This document shows, piece by piece, positions 53,065-63,600 of a stretch of DNA of 64,000 nt (position 1 is the first letter of the stretch; each line of letters starts with the position of its first letter). The position numbers and the translations under genes are program-made. The notes below the pieces were generated by a model. It was not told where the DNA came from. It worked only from the letters and a program-made list of their open reading frames with translations, and did no database searches. Source of the stretch: Polydactylus sextarius (taxonomy: Eukaryota > Chordata > Actinopteri > Polynemidae); contig CM028927.1 of NCBI GenBank assembly GCA_016801845.1, positions 17,422,501-17,486,500 on the forward strand. Direction: 5' to 3'.

Positions 53065-54214
53065 GCCTAATAGTTACATACTGAGTATGTCATATTAAGG
53101 TCCAGAACTGGACTTGACTTTGAGGATTTCTTTTTGTGATTCAAAGGTTGGACGTGTTTAGTTTCTCACAGTCTTCATCACTTAAAAAGCCACTAAGTTT
53201 AGAACTTTATATGTATTGTTAGTTTGAGTTTCAATGTCCTGTGCTGTTGGAAAGAAACGTTTGCAGATAAAATATAAATATTGTCTCTGTGGCAACGAAG
53301 AGTCTTGTCTGACTCAACCACATCCTCGTGGCTTCTTTCAGGATATTTCTGATTTATTTGTGCCCACTAAATCCTTAGAAAAAGGGCCCAGTTAAAATTG
53401 GGGTTGAGAGGATTTCACATTAAGCGTGATGGAGCGGTGGGACGGATGCAGCGACGGTCGAGCCAAATAATTCTTCACTTTACTCCTAGAACATTAGATA
53501 TGACACCAAGAGAATAATGAGAACACGTGTTCTCCGGACCGTGAGAAACTGAGTTTTTCAGAGCGACCATATCAGCTGCAGCACATTTTCTCTGCCTCGG
53601 AGTGAAGTGAATTGATAAAATGTACAGAACGACTGGGCGTCTCCTCGTAGGAAACATTAAATCAGAAGTTTTTGCGTGTACGCAACGACTGAGACAACTC
53701 AAAAACAACCTTTGTATTCACCTGCCCCTCTTTCTGTCCTCTCTTTCATTATAATCCAAGTGAAATATAGTTTCCTCCCTGTGGAGAGGCTGCTCTATAG
53801 ATAGACAGATAGATGGGACTTCATGGAGAAGAAACACCCATGACCACAGCGAGACGTCCTCCCCCTTTTAGCTTCCAATCAGAAAATCTCATTAAAAACC
53901 CTGCGAGCTCACACTGGGGTGGCACTTACAAGCAATCTAACTGTTTTTATTATTCACTGCATTCCTCTCAGAGCTCTCCAGGGAGATGAGAAAGAAAGGA
54001 ATTTGCAATGGAAAGACTTTTAAAAAGGCTTCCCGTTCTCTGCAGACAGACACGGTAAATCAGGAGATGTCAAAGTCTGTCTTAGACGAACTCCCTGTTA
54101 ATCTGCTCCTACAAAAGGCAGCAGAGAGCTGAAGCAGTGCAGCTGTAAGAAGGAAAAAGAAAAAAAACAGAAGAAGGTTTAAAGTTTAAAGTTTTCAGAC
54201 TAGCTCGCAAACTG
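53065..54214. other. Intergenic sequence, no gene recognised
   Basis: Mixed sequence with a short GATA-type run near 53799-53815 and a non-repetitive block at 53880-54170. No gene recognised. Confidence 0.45.
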
Positions 54215-54725
54215 TGTAAGAGATTTTACAGCTAGTTAGTTTTGCAGGTATTAAATCATAAACTTTGACCTGACAGTGGTGCTAAATAAAAAGTTAAAAG
54301 ATGGGAACATAAACGTGAATGTCTGCAACTAAATTCCATAACAATCAGTCAAATACTTGTTGAAATTAAGTGAAAACTTTGATTCAGCTTCTGGGGACCA
54401 TGCTGCCTGCACAAAATGTCATTGTAATCCAACTCATTTCTGTTGAGATGGTTCACATAAGATAGAAAAGGTCTCATGATGCTAAAAATAAAGTCAGAGT
54501 TATAAAGATGTGTCCTCTGGGAACCATGCACGACACATGCACAGTGGCTTTCTTTTCAGTCCGACGATCATTAGGATGAATCCACCAGACACAGTGAAGA
54601 TCTGTATAACATTTAAAAACAATCCATTGAACGATTGTTCAGATAAAATGGTGGACCAACCTTCAGAACCACAATTTGCTAACAGAGCCACACTAGCATG
54701 GCCAACCTTCTGCATTATGAGGTTC
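54215..54725 (+). repeat. Fossil copy of a common fish interspersed repeat
   Basis: TTAGTTTTGCAGGTATTAAA, TCATAAACTTTGACCTGACA, GTGGTGCTAAATAAAAAGTT, GAATGTCTGCAACTAAATTC and CAATCAGTCAAATACTTGTT follow the order of a repeat abundant in percomorph genomes, as I recall it. The later ATGGTGGACCAACC and CACACTAGCATGGCCAAC belong to the same type. Its reverse complement resembles 37010-37130. Confidence 0.55.
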
Positions 54726-55515
54726 TGATCGTTATTAAGAAACTTCCACTTGTGGTTTTAGAAGTTTTAGTTTTAGATAATGTGAAGTTCTAGACGTCCT
54801 TTACGTTGATGTAGAGATGGTTTGGACCCTAATGAAGAGGTTTTGTGGATGGTTTTTAAGAGGTTTTAGCTCCTGAGAAGATTCTCGGTCCTTTAGGTTT
54901 TTGAAATCTTTAAGGTTTCTAGAGACTGAGGTGTCTACACATAGTTTTAGACGTTTTATCAGTCAATGTGAGGCTCTAGAGACTCTGTTTACAAGGTCTT
55001 TTAGGAAGTTGTGTTCATCAAGATTTCAGAGGTCCGCTAAGGGGTTTTATGAGTCTTTTGGGGGGTCTAATGGTCTTTGGGAAGGGTTAACATGTGGTTT
55101 TGGAAGGTTAGAAGTCAATAGGAAGACCTCATTTACATTGATCAAGGATTTGTTTGAACCCCATTGAAGAGGGTCCATTGATGGGTTTTGGAGATTTTAG
55201 GTACTGATGGGGTTCTATTGATTCTACAGGTCCAATTGGAGTTTCTAGGGAGTCTTGTAGGATTAAGTGTTTCTTAAGGGGTCCTAGTAGTCCTGTAAGA
55301 GGTTTATAGTGGTCTTTTTATAAGTTCTGGACATCAATCGTTGTCAGGAGGTTCTAGAGGTCCTCTGATAGGTTCTCTGGGTCTGTTAGAGGGTCTAATG
55401 GTCTTTGGGAAGATTTGACTCGTGGGTTTGGAAGATTTAGTGATAAATGGGAAGTCATAGATGTATTTTACATTTCCCATAGATGGTTTTAGGAGGTTTT
55501 AGTTGGTGAAGGATT
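54726..55515 (+). repeat. GT-rich tandem repeat, about 330-bp unit (family G)
   Basis: A G+T-rich strand full of GGTTTTAG and TCTAGAGG words. TTTGGACCCTAATGAAGAGG at 54821 and TTTGAACCCCATTGAAGAGG at 55153 are 332 bp apart, and GGGTCTAATGGTCTTTGGGA near 55059 returns near 55393. The block is therefore two to three diverged tandem units. The 88-codon frame at 54901-55167 lies inside it and has no domain. Confidence 0.6.
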
Positions 55516-57119
55516 CAGACTTATTATTCCGCTACATTTGACAACTTTTCTTTCTTACATCGAGAATGTGACTTTTCAATGTTCAATGTTTGAACTTGAC
55601 CAGTTTATCTGAAGATCAACTTCAGTTTAACTTTCTTTTAATCATTAATGATGCAGCAAACAAGAATTTAGTAAAGCTCTGGTTTACTAGGTGTCAATGT
55701 ATAAATCAATATTAATCAATATAAATTAATTATGATGGATTTTATGACCGTTACTAGTTCTGCTTCTGTTTTCCATAATCACAGTTGGATTTTTGTTACT
55801 TCCTTTATTTATGCAAAACAAATGAATCATCAAACCGTCAGTCTCGATTTGAATGTACATTTCTTTAATTACAGATAAGAGCTGGAAAAACAAACAATAG
55901 GTGCATTTTGTTTTACTTTGACTTGATGTATTTCTCTTTGTTTTACTGCAGTAAAAACGGCATCTCAAGATGGATCTTGTGACTCTAAACTAGAGAGAAA
56001 AATAGCTTCTGACTGATGATAATGCCTCAGACCTGGGGAACGATCAGTGAATCAATGAGTTATTTTAGTCCTGGCCGCTGTAATACATCGACACAGACCA
56101 GAACAGTCAGTCCTGCACTTGTGTATCTGTCACCAGGAGGGCGTCGTGCCCAACATCTCATTAACCACCGTCTCTGGTTCACCGCAATTCCACAACTACG
56201 CAGGGTGCTTCTCAGACAAAAGAGCTGAAACTGCATTTTGTTCAAATCCCCCAGAGCAACCGATGAGACACCGTCTGTCTGGTCGAGTTGGGAGAAAGCA
56301 AACAGGTGTTGGACGAACCGAGATGGAAATTTGCAGTGAAACGCAAGAGCGACAGCAAATTAAAAAGTCAGCTGCTCACCTGTGTCTTACATGAACAAAC
56401 ACAGTGAAAAGGTCAACGCAGAGATAACGTGCAGCGACAGGAGGAAAGAGTAAAGCTCACTATATGTAGAGACACAGTTAGAGAGGCAGTGGAGAGTCGA
56501 TGTCATTTCCTTGGCTTACCACAATCATTTCCTGTAAAGTATTTGCAGGCTCTGAAATTACAGCCTCGTAGCTCAGCGGGGCCTCGTTCTTCTGAAAAAG
56601 GCCCCAGCTGCAGGCAGAGGAGCAGTCAGCCAGATCTGAGGGAGAGGTGGCATCATTAGTATGAATAAAACTTTGAGCAAAGGTTTGTCTCATAGTCAAT
56701 TTACTGTGCGGGTGGTTTCTTAATTTTCTGCATCTGTTTCCAGATGCAGGATATTCTGGACGAGCAGATTCTCAACATTTGACTCATACCACAGTGAAAT
56801 GTATCAATTACCGCACTCAAAATAACTAGACTTATTTCTTATTTACATTTAATTACATTTGACTATGTTCCTGCAGCGTTAGTGAACTCCTCAGATCTTT
56901 CATGTAAGTAAAAGTAGCATTACCACAGTGTAGACAGATAAATGAATTACTTAAAGAGACCGACCTGGGACCCAGGAGGTCGGAGGCTGCTGAGCTACTG
57001 CCTCTGTGTCAAAGAACTGGTGATATTAAAGTCAAAGAGCTCAGTTAAAAGACAGAAAATTGATTGAAATGAGTTTAAAGAGCAGCAAATTGACCAGACT
57101 GATATATAAGACAACTATA
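55516..57119. other. Intergenic sequence, no gene recognised
   Basis: AT-rich to mixed sequence. Overlapping frames at 56016-56699 on both strands have no domain or splice support. Confidence 0.45.
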
Positions 57120-58560
57120 AAGTGATACAACTATCAAGAAGAGACACATTACGACCAAAGAGGAATGGGAAATGATGCAAAACAACTCAATGATGCACAA
57201 AATAAATAAAATAAGACACAATCACCAAGAAAAGAAATGTACATTGACAACAAAATGAGACACAAAACTATCAAAAAGAGAGATGTAATGACCACGAAGG
57301 AATGCAAAAGGATACAAAAAGATAAAAAAAACAGCTCAAAGACACAAAAAATACCCAAAAGAGACACAAGGAAGAAATGTAAGAGTGACAACATAAAGGA
57401 AACAAACCAAGAAATAACCAAAACGAGATGCAACACAACTATAAAGACGGACAGTGTCTGTAAGAGAACGGAAAATAACTACAAAAAGACACAAAACAAC
57501 CCCCCAAAAAAACCACAATACATCCACGAAGAAATGTGACGACTCAAAGTGTCTACAAAAGAGAAACATAACAACCACACAAATTACCGCAAAGACACAA
57601 AACAACACAAAGAGATAAAACTATCAAGAAGAGACGCAGAACGAACACTTAGCATAGCAAAAAGATACAAAAAAGCTCAATGATGCAAAAAATAACCAAA
57701 AAATAGACTCAAAACCACAAAGTAAGATGAGCGAAATGACTCCAAAAGACATAAAACAAACAAAATGAGATGCAACACAACTATAAAGAGATCAAAACTA
57801 TCCAAATGAGACGTACAGTGGCAATAAAGTGAATGGAAAATAACTACAAAAAGACACAAAACAACCCCCCAAAAAAACCACAATACATCCATGAAGAAAT
57901 GTGACGACTCAAAGTGTCTACAAAAGAGAAACATAACAACCACACAAACTACCACAAAGACACAAAACAAAGGACTCGAAATGAACCAAACAGAATGAGA
58001 CAAGTGATGCACATCGACTACAAAAAGATACAATATGAGCAAAAAGATACAAAAAAGCTCAATGATGCACAAAATAACCAAAGAATAGACTCAAAACCAC
58101 AAAGTAAGACAAGCAAAATGACTCCAAAAGACATAAAACAATCAAAATGAGATGCAACACAACTATAAAGAGATCAAAACTATCCAAATGAGACGTACAG
58201 TGGCAATAAAGTGAATGGAAAATAACTACAAAAAGACACAAAACAACCCAAAGGACTCAAAATTATGAAAAAGAGATGCAAAACAACGAAAAGAGGAAAG
58301 AGAAAGATAAAAAAAATGAGACATAGTTTCCCTAAAAGACTGGAAAATGACTTTAAAGAGACAAAAAACAACCCAAAATGAGACACAAGACAATTAAAAA
58401 GGGAAACAAAATTACACAAAATGACAAAATAAAATAGAAAATGACCAGAGAGGAATGAAAAATAACTACAAAAGGATCCAAAAGTGACAAATGTGACCAA
58501 ATAGAGACAAATAAAACTACAAATAGACTCAAAAGAGACGTAAACCGACCAGAGACACAG
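57120..58560 (+). repeat. Minisatellite family F, purine-rich strand, with a higher-order repeat
   Basis: Dense ACAAAAAGACACAAAACAAC, ATGAGATGCAACACAACTAT and AAAGAGATCAAAACTATCC words. Superimposed is a longer duplication. The segment starting GCAAAAAGATACAAAAAAGC at 57657 recurs at 58039 (382 bp later), nearly identical for over 200 bp. GAAAATAACTACAAAAAGAC at 57471 recurs at 57836 (365 bp) and 58218 (382 bp). The long antisense frames rich in Phe, Leu, Cys and Val are repeat readthrough. Confidence 0.85.
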
Positions 58561-59567
58561 ATCTCAGTCAAGTGAAGTCCTGTATTCTGGACTTTACTGT
58601 TAATTATTTCATTTCATTTGTTGATTCTATTGTGAAATAAATTCAATAGATTTGACCTTTACTGAGCATCATTGTTGCTGTGTCTATTAAATCTCGTCCT
58701 TTAACCTCCGAACATGAAGCGTTTTATAATAATAAAGTGTTTTTCTGAACCGGTTTGTTCCTTTAAGCCGCCGTTTGTCGCCACAGTCACTGAATCCATC
58801 GCTGCCTTAAAACACGAACAGTTCGGGAATCAGATAATGACCCGTGAGGCTGAAACGGATTAAACGTCGTCAAGAGACTGAAATGTTCTTTTAAAACCAC
58901 ACAGACAGAGCGAGGATTAAACCTACAGTCGATTAATTCACATTACGCATTAAGAGTCTGGGACAGTCATTTACAGCAGCAATTTGAAATCACAGAGCAG
59001 AGAAACATTTCACTGACGACACAACATGTTTTCTTTTATTTGAGCATTTTTTTGCATCTGTTTTTGTTTCCAAAATCCCCTTTTAACCAAAAAAAAAAAA
59101 AAAACAACTAACAAAACAAAACAGCTGCTGTGTTTATTCCAGAATAAAATAAAAACATGATGAATTTATGAACCCAACTCTGATCAAACACAGACAAAAT
59201 ACAATGAATTTAAAAAACATTTTACAAACACAAACTGCTCCGTCTCAACCCAACAATTTATTTATTTATTAAAAAAAAATCAAATTAACTTTACACATCT
59301 TTATGATAAAGGAAGTATTTATATTTCTTATATGAATAATTTTAAATAATTATAAAATACATTTTAGCAGGAAAATGTTCATATTGTGTATAAAAGACAT
59401 TTAATTAAAATTAATTAAATCAAAAATAATGCCCCCAATTAAGCAGCCGATTACCTCCTGTGGATGATTTTTTGTTATATTACATATAATGTAATATTTT
59501 ATCTGTAGTTGGTTAAAATCAATTGACCAGAAAGATAATAAATCATGTATTAAAAATAAATATTTAC

Positions 59568-59631
59568 CTTCAGGCTGCGAAGCTACGGTTTGTTTCCTGT
59601 CGTGTGATGATGCTGCCACCTTGTGTTCAAA
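59568..59631 (-). other. Exon-like segment b downstream of SMIM13
   Basis: On the minus strand, TTTCTACAG precedes 64 nt open in the frame FEHKVAASSHDRKQ, then TVASQPE, and the segment ends GAAG with the donor GTAAATA. It is GC-richer than its AT-rich surroundings and starts in the phase (0) left by segment a at 60775-60830. Protein not recognised. Confidence 0.25.
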
Positions 59632-60774
59632 CTGTAGAAACACGTCAGAGACACATTTTTGTTGTTGTATTAAAAAAAAAAGACAAATAAACAACAACAG
59701 GATTTAATCTGATAAAACATTAAAGTTTCCACCAAAAGTCTGAAACTGAAACTGTTTAATTAACATCAAATTAAAAACCAACAGACTTTAAATTAAATAT
59801 CACGTCGTCACATTTATCACACGTAGCAGGAGACAGTTGCTGGTTAATTTTCTGTCAGTTACTGATCAATAATTCAACTCATTGATGTTCTGCACAATAA
59901 TCCATTTATTTTATAACCTACATGTTGATGTTTAACTGAACCCAACAGAGAACTTTGATTCCTAAATTAATCAACCGACTTTATTTTAATGAATCTTTTT
60001 AGTCATTTTTAAAGAATTAATACAAAATATTTGCTGGTTACATTTTCTCCAGTGTGTTAATTTTGCTACTTTTTTGGTTGTAAACTGATTATTATTATTA
60101 TTATTATTTTTAATCAAAATATGAAAACGATGCTACTTTCAAACAGACAAAACCATCAACTGGTCTATATTGTTATTTTTTACTCTATATGCTCTTATAT
60201 TTTATTTTATTGTATTTTATTTTTACTTCCTGCTGCTGTAAAAATGTGATTTTCACTGTGTGATGATTAAAACTCATCTCATCTTATCTTGGTCCATTGC
60301 TGCAGAACAAAGACTGAAATTAAAAGTTTTAGATGTTGATGAAACTTTTATTTTGGAGGCTAAAGTTTTACATCCTGTTGTATTATTGTATTATCTACTT
60401 AACAATGTTTTGGTATTTTCATGTTTGTTTCTTTAGTTTGCATGAGAAGAGAAAGTAAATCAATAAATAAATTCTCTAAAAACGGACTGAACGTCCTCAA
60501 CGTAACGTTTAGCAGCAAATACTTTGGAAGAAATAAATGAAGTCACTTTCTTTCACGTGTTTAATTTCATTTAAGGTTTAGGTTTTAGGTTTAAAGGATT
60601 TATTTGGTCTTTTACTTTTTCTATATGAATATATGAAGAAGAAATAAACATGAACATCAGCTGTTATTTAACTTTAAAAACGAGTGTGTTCATATTTTTT
60701 AACCAAATAGAAAAACTTTACCTCAAAAAAAAACAATAAAGTTGAATAAAGTGTAATCGCTGGTGTTTATTTAC

Positions 60775-60830
60775 CTGTCGTGGATCATGTCTGTTCTGTT
60801 TCTGTGAAAACGTCGTCACTGCTTCAGAAA
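60775..60830 (-). other. Exon-like segment a downstream of SMIM13
   Basis: On the minus strand, TTTTTCCTCCACAG precedes 56 nt ending CGACAG with the donor GTAAATA. Entered with two bases completing a codon, it reads SEAVTTFSQKQNRHDPRQ; the other two frames are stopped. That entry phase is the one left by SMIM13 exon 1. It may be an alternative downstream exon, part of another transcript, or chance. Confidence 0.25.
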
Positions 60831-60919
60831 CTGTGGAGGAAAAACAAACTCTCACATTCACACAGTTTAAACGTCTCAGACTCTTCAAAAGACTTTTTAT
60901 GACAAAAACGAAACAATCG

Positions 60920-61767
60920 GCTCCAAACGTTCATTGAATTATTTATTCGAGCTTCTGCTCCGCTGAAGAAAAACAAAACTCATCGCTGATAAAAAGGTGC
61001 AGTTACATGAGTTGTACCTGGAGGGAAACTGTTACATAAATATGGACTAGGAGCCTCGTTCAGCCTCGACTGTCTCTGTAAACGAACACGAGGCTGAAAC
61101 GATCTGTGGACGTGGTCTACACAGGCACTGGTTCAGACCGAGGCACCGGGGGGGCGGGGGTGACAGGGCCGGGGTTCAGACGTCGCTCGTTCTCCAAACT
61201 CTTCAAGTATAAATCTATAAAAAATAAAGTGAAGGAGAAGCTGCGAGAAAAATAAACAAACAAACAAAACAAAACTGGAATGAATGTTTTGTCATTCGTC
61301 ATTTTGAGTTTGAGGCTTCTGGGGATTTTATCTACAGAGTGAAACAGTTTCCATCTCGCAGGCGGTCGGCGGTGACACGTGGAAGAAACAACAAAACAAA
61401 ACGACAGCGTCGACATTCATTTCATTGCACTTTGTTACATTTTATAGATCATTAAAATGTCAGTTGTACAAATTACTGTTTCAGTTTAGACTTTGTTCAT
61501 GGTGAAATGCTGCAGACGAGCTTCGTTAACAGTTTTCTGCTGAATAATACAGAGTTACGACATGTTTGTGAGGAGATTAACAGTGTCTGTGTGTCGGAGC
61601 ACGAAGCAGCTCGGCCGTCACCGACGACTCTGACGTGTGAACAGAAACAAATGGACATTAATGGCTTTTCCCTTTCAGTTAAAGTGTCCACAAGGTCCGT
61701 GTGTAGTGTAGAGCGCGGCGTCCACGGGAAAACGTCTCTCCCAACGTTTGTAGAGACGGCGTCCGAT
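60920..61767 (-). terminator. SMIM13: SMIM13 3' UTR with polyadenylation signal
   Basis: About 0.8 kb after the stop codon, AATAAA occurs on the minus strand (TTTATT at 60942-60947), with a T-rich and GT-containing stretch beyond it. Open frames on both strands within this UTR, including a 99-codon one at 61117-61416, are not supported as genes. Confidence 0.5.
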
Positions 61768-61964
61768 CTACGAAGCGTTCTCTGGGAAGGCGACTCTTTG
61801 GCGAGCCGACTTGGGCCGGGTTCGAGTCGGAGCGGTCGCCGCGCGCTCGCTGCTCTTGGAGGTTTCGGACGGTTGCGTCTCGGCCTGTGGAGTCCCGGCG
61901 TCGCCCACGAGTTCGCGCAGGAACTTGAACTTGGACAGAAACAGCTGCCAGACGACGTACCAAC
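61768..61964 (-). CDS. SMIM13: SMIM13 coding exon 2
   Basis: 197 nt after the acceptor TCTGTCTCAG, entered in phase 1. It encodes the conserved WYVVWQLFLSKFKFLRELVG block and the variable polar tail to TAG. The exon is strongly GC-rich compared with the intron, and a 153-codon open frame on the opposite strand is only its antisense shadow. Confidence 0.95.
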
Positions 61965-63087
61965 CTGAGACAGAGAGAGAAGATTTACAGAAGTTTTTTA
62001 TAAATAAATAGCCATTAATCTTAAAACTAAATAATTTCCATTTTTGATTAATCAAATGATCATTGATTTGTTGATTAATCAATTAATAGTTTGACCGAAG
62101 ATCATTTTAATCATTTTTAAAGACGCGACGCCAAATATTTGTTGGTTTGTATTTTTCCATTATGATGATTTGTTGCTATTTTTAATTGAAAACTAAACTA
62201 TTTTCAGAGTTTTTCAACTTGTACTCGCATGTTTCACTATTTTGAGACATTGTTAAAACAGATAATTAGCTGATTGATTGTAAAAATAACTGGCAAATCT
62301 TAATTGTTTAAATCTTCACAAATGTAACTAAGTGGACAAAAGAAATACGACGTCAGACAGAAAATCTTGAGTTTGACGTTTGTGGAAACACTTTCCAAAC
62401 GATGATAAGTTGCCATTTTAGTTCATAAGTTTAAAATAATCAGCTGCATCAATGTATATTTGTTTATTTTTCTTGCTCCAACTGAGCTGAATCAGTTATG
62501 GACAAAAGAGGAAAAGATTTAAGATAGAAAAGTTTTAGGCCTCTAGATCACATTATTTAGTTCCCAGCTTGAACCAACCACAACCACAGAGCCAAGACTA
62601 AAACATTAACAGCTCTGTCACATTGTCAGTGTCACTGTCAGTGCAGACAACCTCAGACTTGTTTGTCTCAGGGACAAGAAATGTTGAAGTGACACAGAAA
62701 CTGGTTCATGTTTTTCCCTCCGGGTCTGAAGATCATATCACTGACAGTTTGACAGACGGAGGGGAAGAGTCCTGCTGATTAAAATAGAAACTCTTCACTG
62801 AAATCTACACTTCAGTACAACAGTACAGTAGACCACATCAGGCCACTTTAAAGGAACAGTTCAACATTTATAAAGAAAAACTGTTGAGTTAAGTCATTGT
62901 ATCAGCTCGCAGCTGGTCTGTACAAGGCCTCGTTGAAATGTTACCATAAATACAAGAGGTTAAATCGGCGTGTGTAAGTGTTTGACGAGTGTTTTTTGTG
63001 TTAAAACTCACCAAACAGCATGAAGAGCAGCGCACAGACCAGTGTGGCCACAATGACCAGCAGCGTGAGCCCGACACTCTGCCACAT
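61768..63087 (-). CDS. SMIM13: SMIM13, small integral membrane protein 13; two coding exons
   Basis: Joined exons 63087-63012 and 61964-61768 give 90 residues; the human protein has 91. It starts MWQSVGLTLLVIVATLVCAL, a short lumenal or extracellular start followed by one hydrophobic segment (about 5-26). Then comes the hallmark GWYVVWQLFLSKFKFLRELV (26-45) and a hydrophilic tail rich in Ser, Thr, Pro and Arg, ending SARQRVAFPENAS. The family is a conserved vertebrate single-pass microprotein whose molecular role I do not know. The splice junction splits the Gly26 codon (G|GT, phase 1). The gene faces NEDD9 tail-to-tail, as in human. Confidence 0.95.
61965..63011 (-). other. SMIM13 intron 1
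   Basis: A 1,047-bp AT-rich GT-AG intron. A short fragment TTTAAAGGAACAGTTCAACA at about 62847-62867 matches, as I recall it, the end of an interspersed fish repeat also seen at 19285-19835. No other feature is seen. Confidence 0.7.
63012..63087 (-). CDS. SMIM13: SMIM13 coding exon 1 (membrane segment)
   Basis: 76 nt, ATG at 63087-63085, donor TTTG|GTGAGT. It encodes MWQSVGLTLLVIVATLVCAL and then LFMLF plus the first base of Gly26. The start is chosen because it matches the human start (MWHSVGLTLLV). Confidence 0.93.
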
Positions 63088-63117
63088 CTTAGCTTAGCTT
63101 AGCTCAAACTGCTGCTG

Positions 63118-63159
<42 letters not shown>
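63118..63159 (-). repeat. SMIM13: Fourteen-unit TGT/ACA microsatellite in the SMIM13 leader
   Basis: A pure (ACA)14 run on the plus strand, TGT on the SMIM13 strand, ending 30 nt before the start codon. It would be part of the 5' UTR if transcription starts further upstream, as the promoter motifs suggest. Confidence 0.85.
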
Positions 63160-63539
63160 GCTGTGTATCTGCTTCACACCGCACACAAATAAAAGGAGAA
63201 ATTATCCGCCCGGCAGCTGAGTTAAATAGCTAGCCGTGACGAGAGAGACCGAGAAGAAAAACAAACAGCAGCACATCGCAAACTCACTCCACCGAGTTTG
63301 CTAGCATGTTAGCTAACTAGCTAGCTAGATAGCGGGAGCAGCAGTAGTTTATAGAGAAAACGGTTCCGTCAGAACCCGGTGAGGACGGTAACGTCTAGCT
63401 AACGTTAGCCTGTCACAGCGGGGTAAAGTCCTTCTTCAGTGCGCTACATCACTGCGACGTGTATTTATAAGCTGTCACTGGCGACACAGAGCAGTTAACT
63501 GGGTTAAGACAACAAAATCAGCGTCATAGCAGAGCTACA

Positions 63540-63600
63540 AGCTGCGCATGCGCAAAGTGCAGCTGCATTATGGGTAATGTTGTTTATGCAAATATGGCGT
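63540..63600 (-). promoter_or_regulatory. SMIM13: SMIM13 promoter motifs (NRF1, octamer, YY1-like)
   Basis: A perfect NRF1 palindrome TGCGCATGCGCA lies at 63543-63554. A perfect octamer ATGCAAAT is at 63586-63593, overlapping AATATGGCG (63591-63599), a YY1-like core in plus orientation. No TATA box is at a fitting distance. These motifs are typical of housekeeping CpG promoters; their function here is inferred. Confidence 0.5.

Larger units (their letters stand above)
58561..60919. other. Intergenic region between NEDD9 and SMIM13 3' ends
   Basis: Very AT-rich sequence with A-runs (59090-59104) and ATT triplets (60085-60108). Two short GC-richer exon-like segments on the minus strand are listed separately. 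Otherwise no gene is seen. Confidence 0.5.

Noticed and set aside
57149..58571. Hydrophobic minus-strand frames resembling multi-pass membrane proteins
   Set aside because: They are readthrough of the purine-rich minisatellite; the opposite strand of AAAGACACAAAACAAC gives Phe/Leu/Cys/Val-rich peptides in any frame.
61117..61416. 99-codon minus-strand open frame
   Set aside because: It lies in the SMIM13 3' UTR, and its composition changes abruptly along its length, with no recognisable domain.
61507..61968. 153-codon plus-strand open frame
   Set aside because: It is the antisense of SMIM13 coding exon 2 and its 3' UTR, with no domain of its own.
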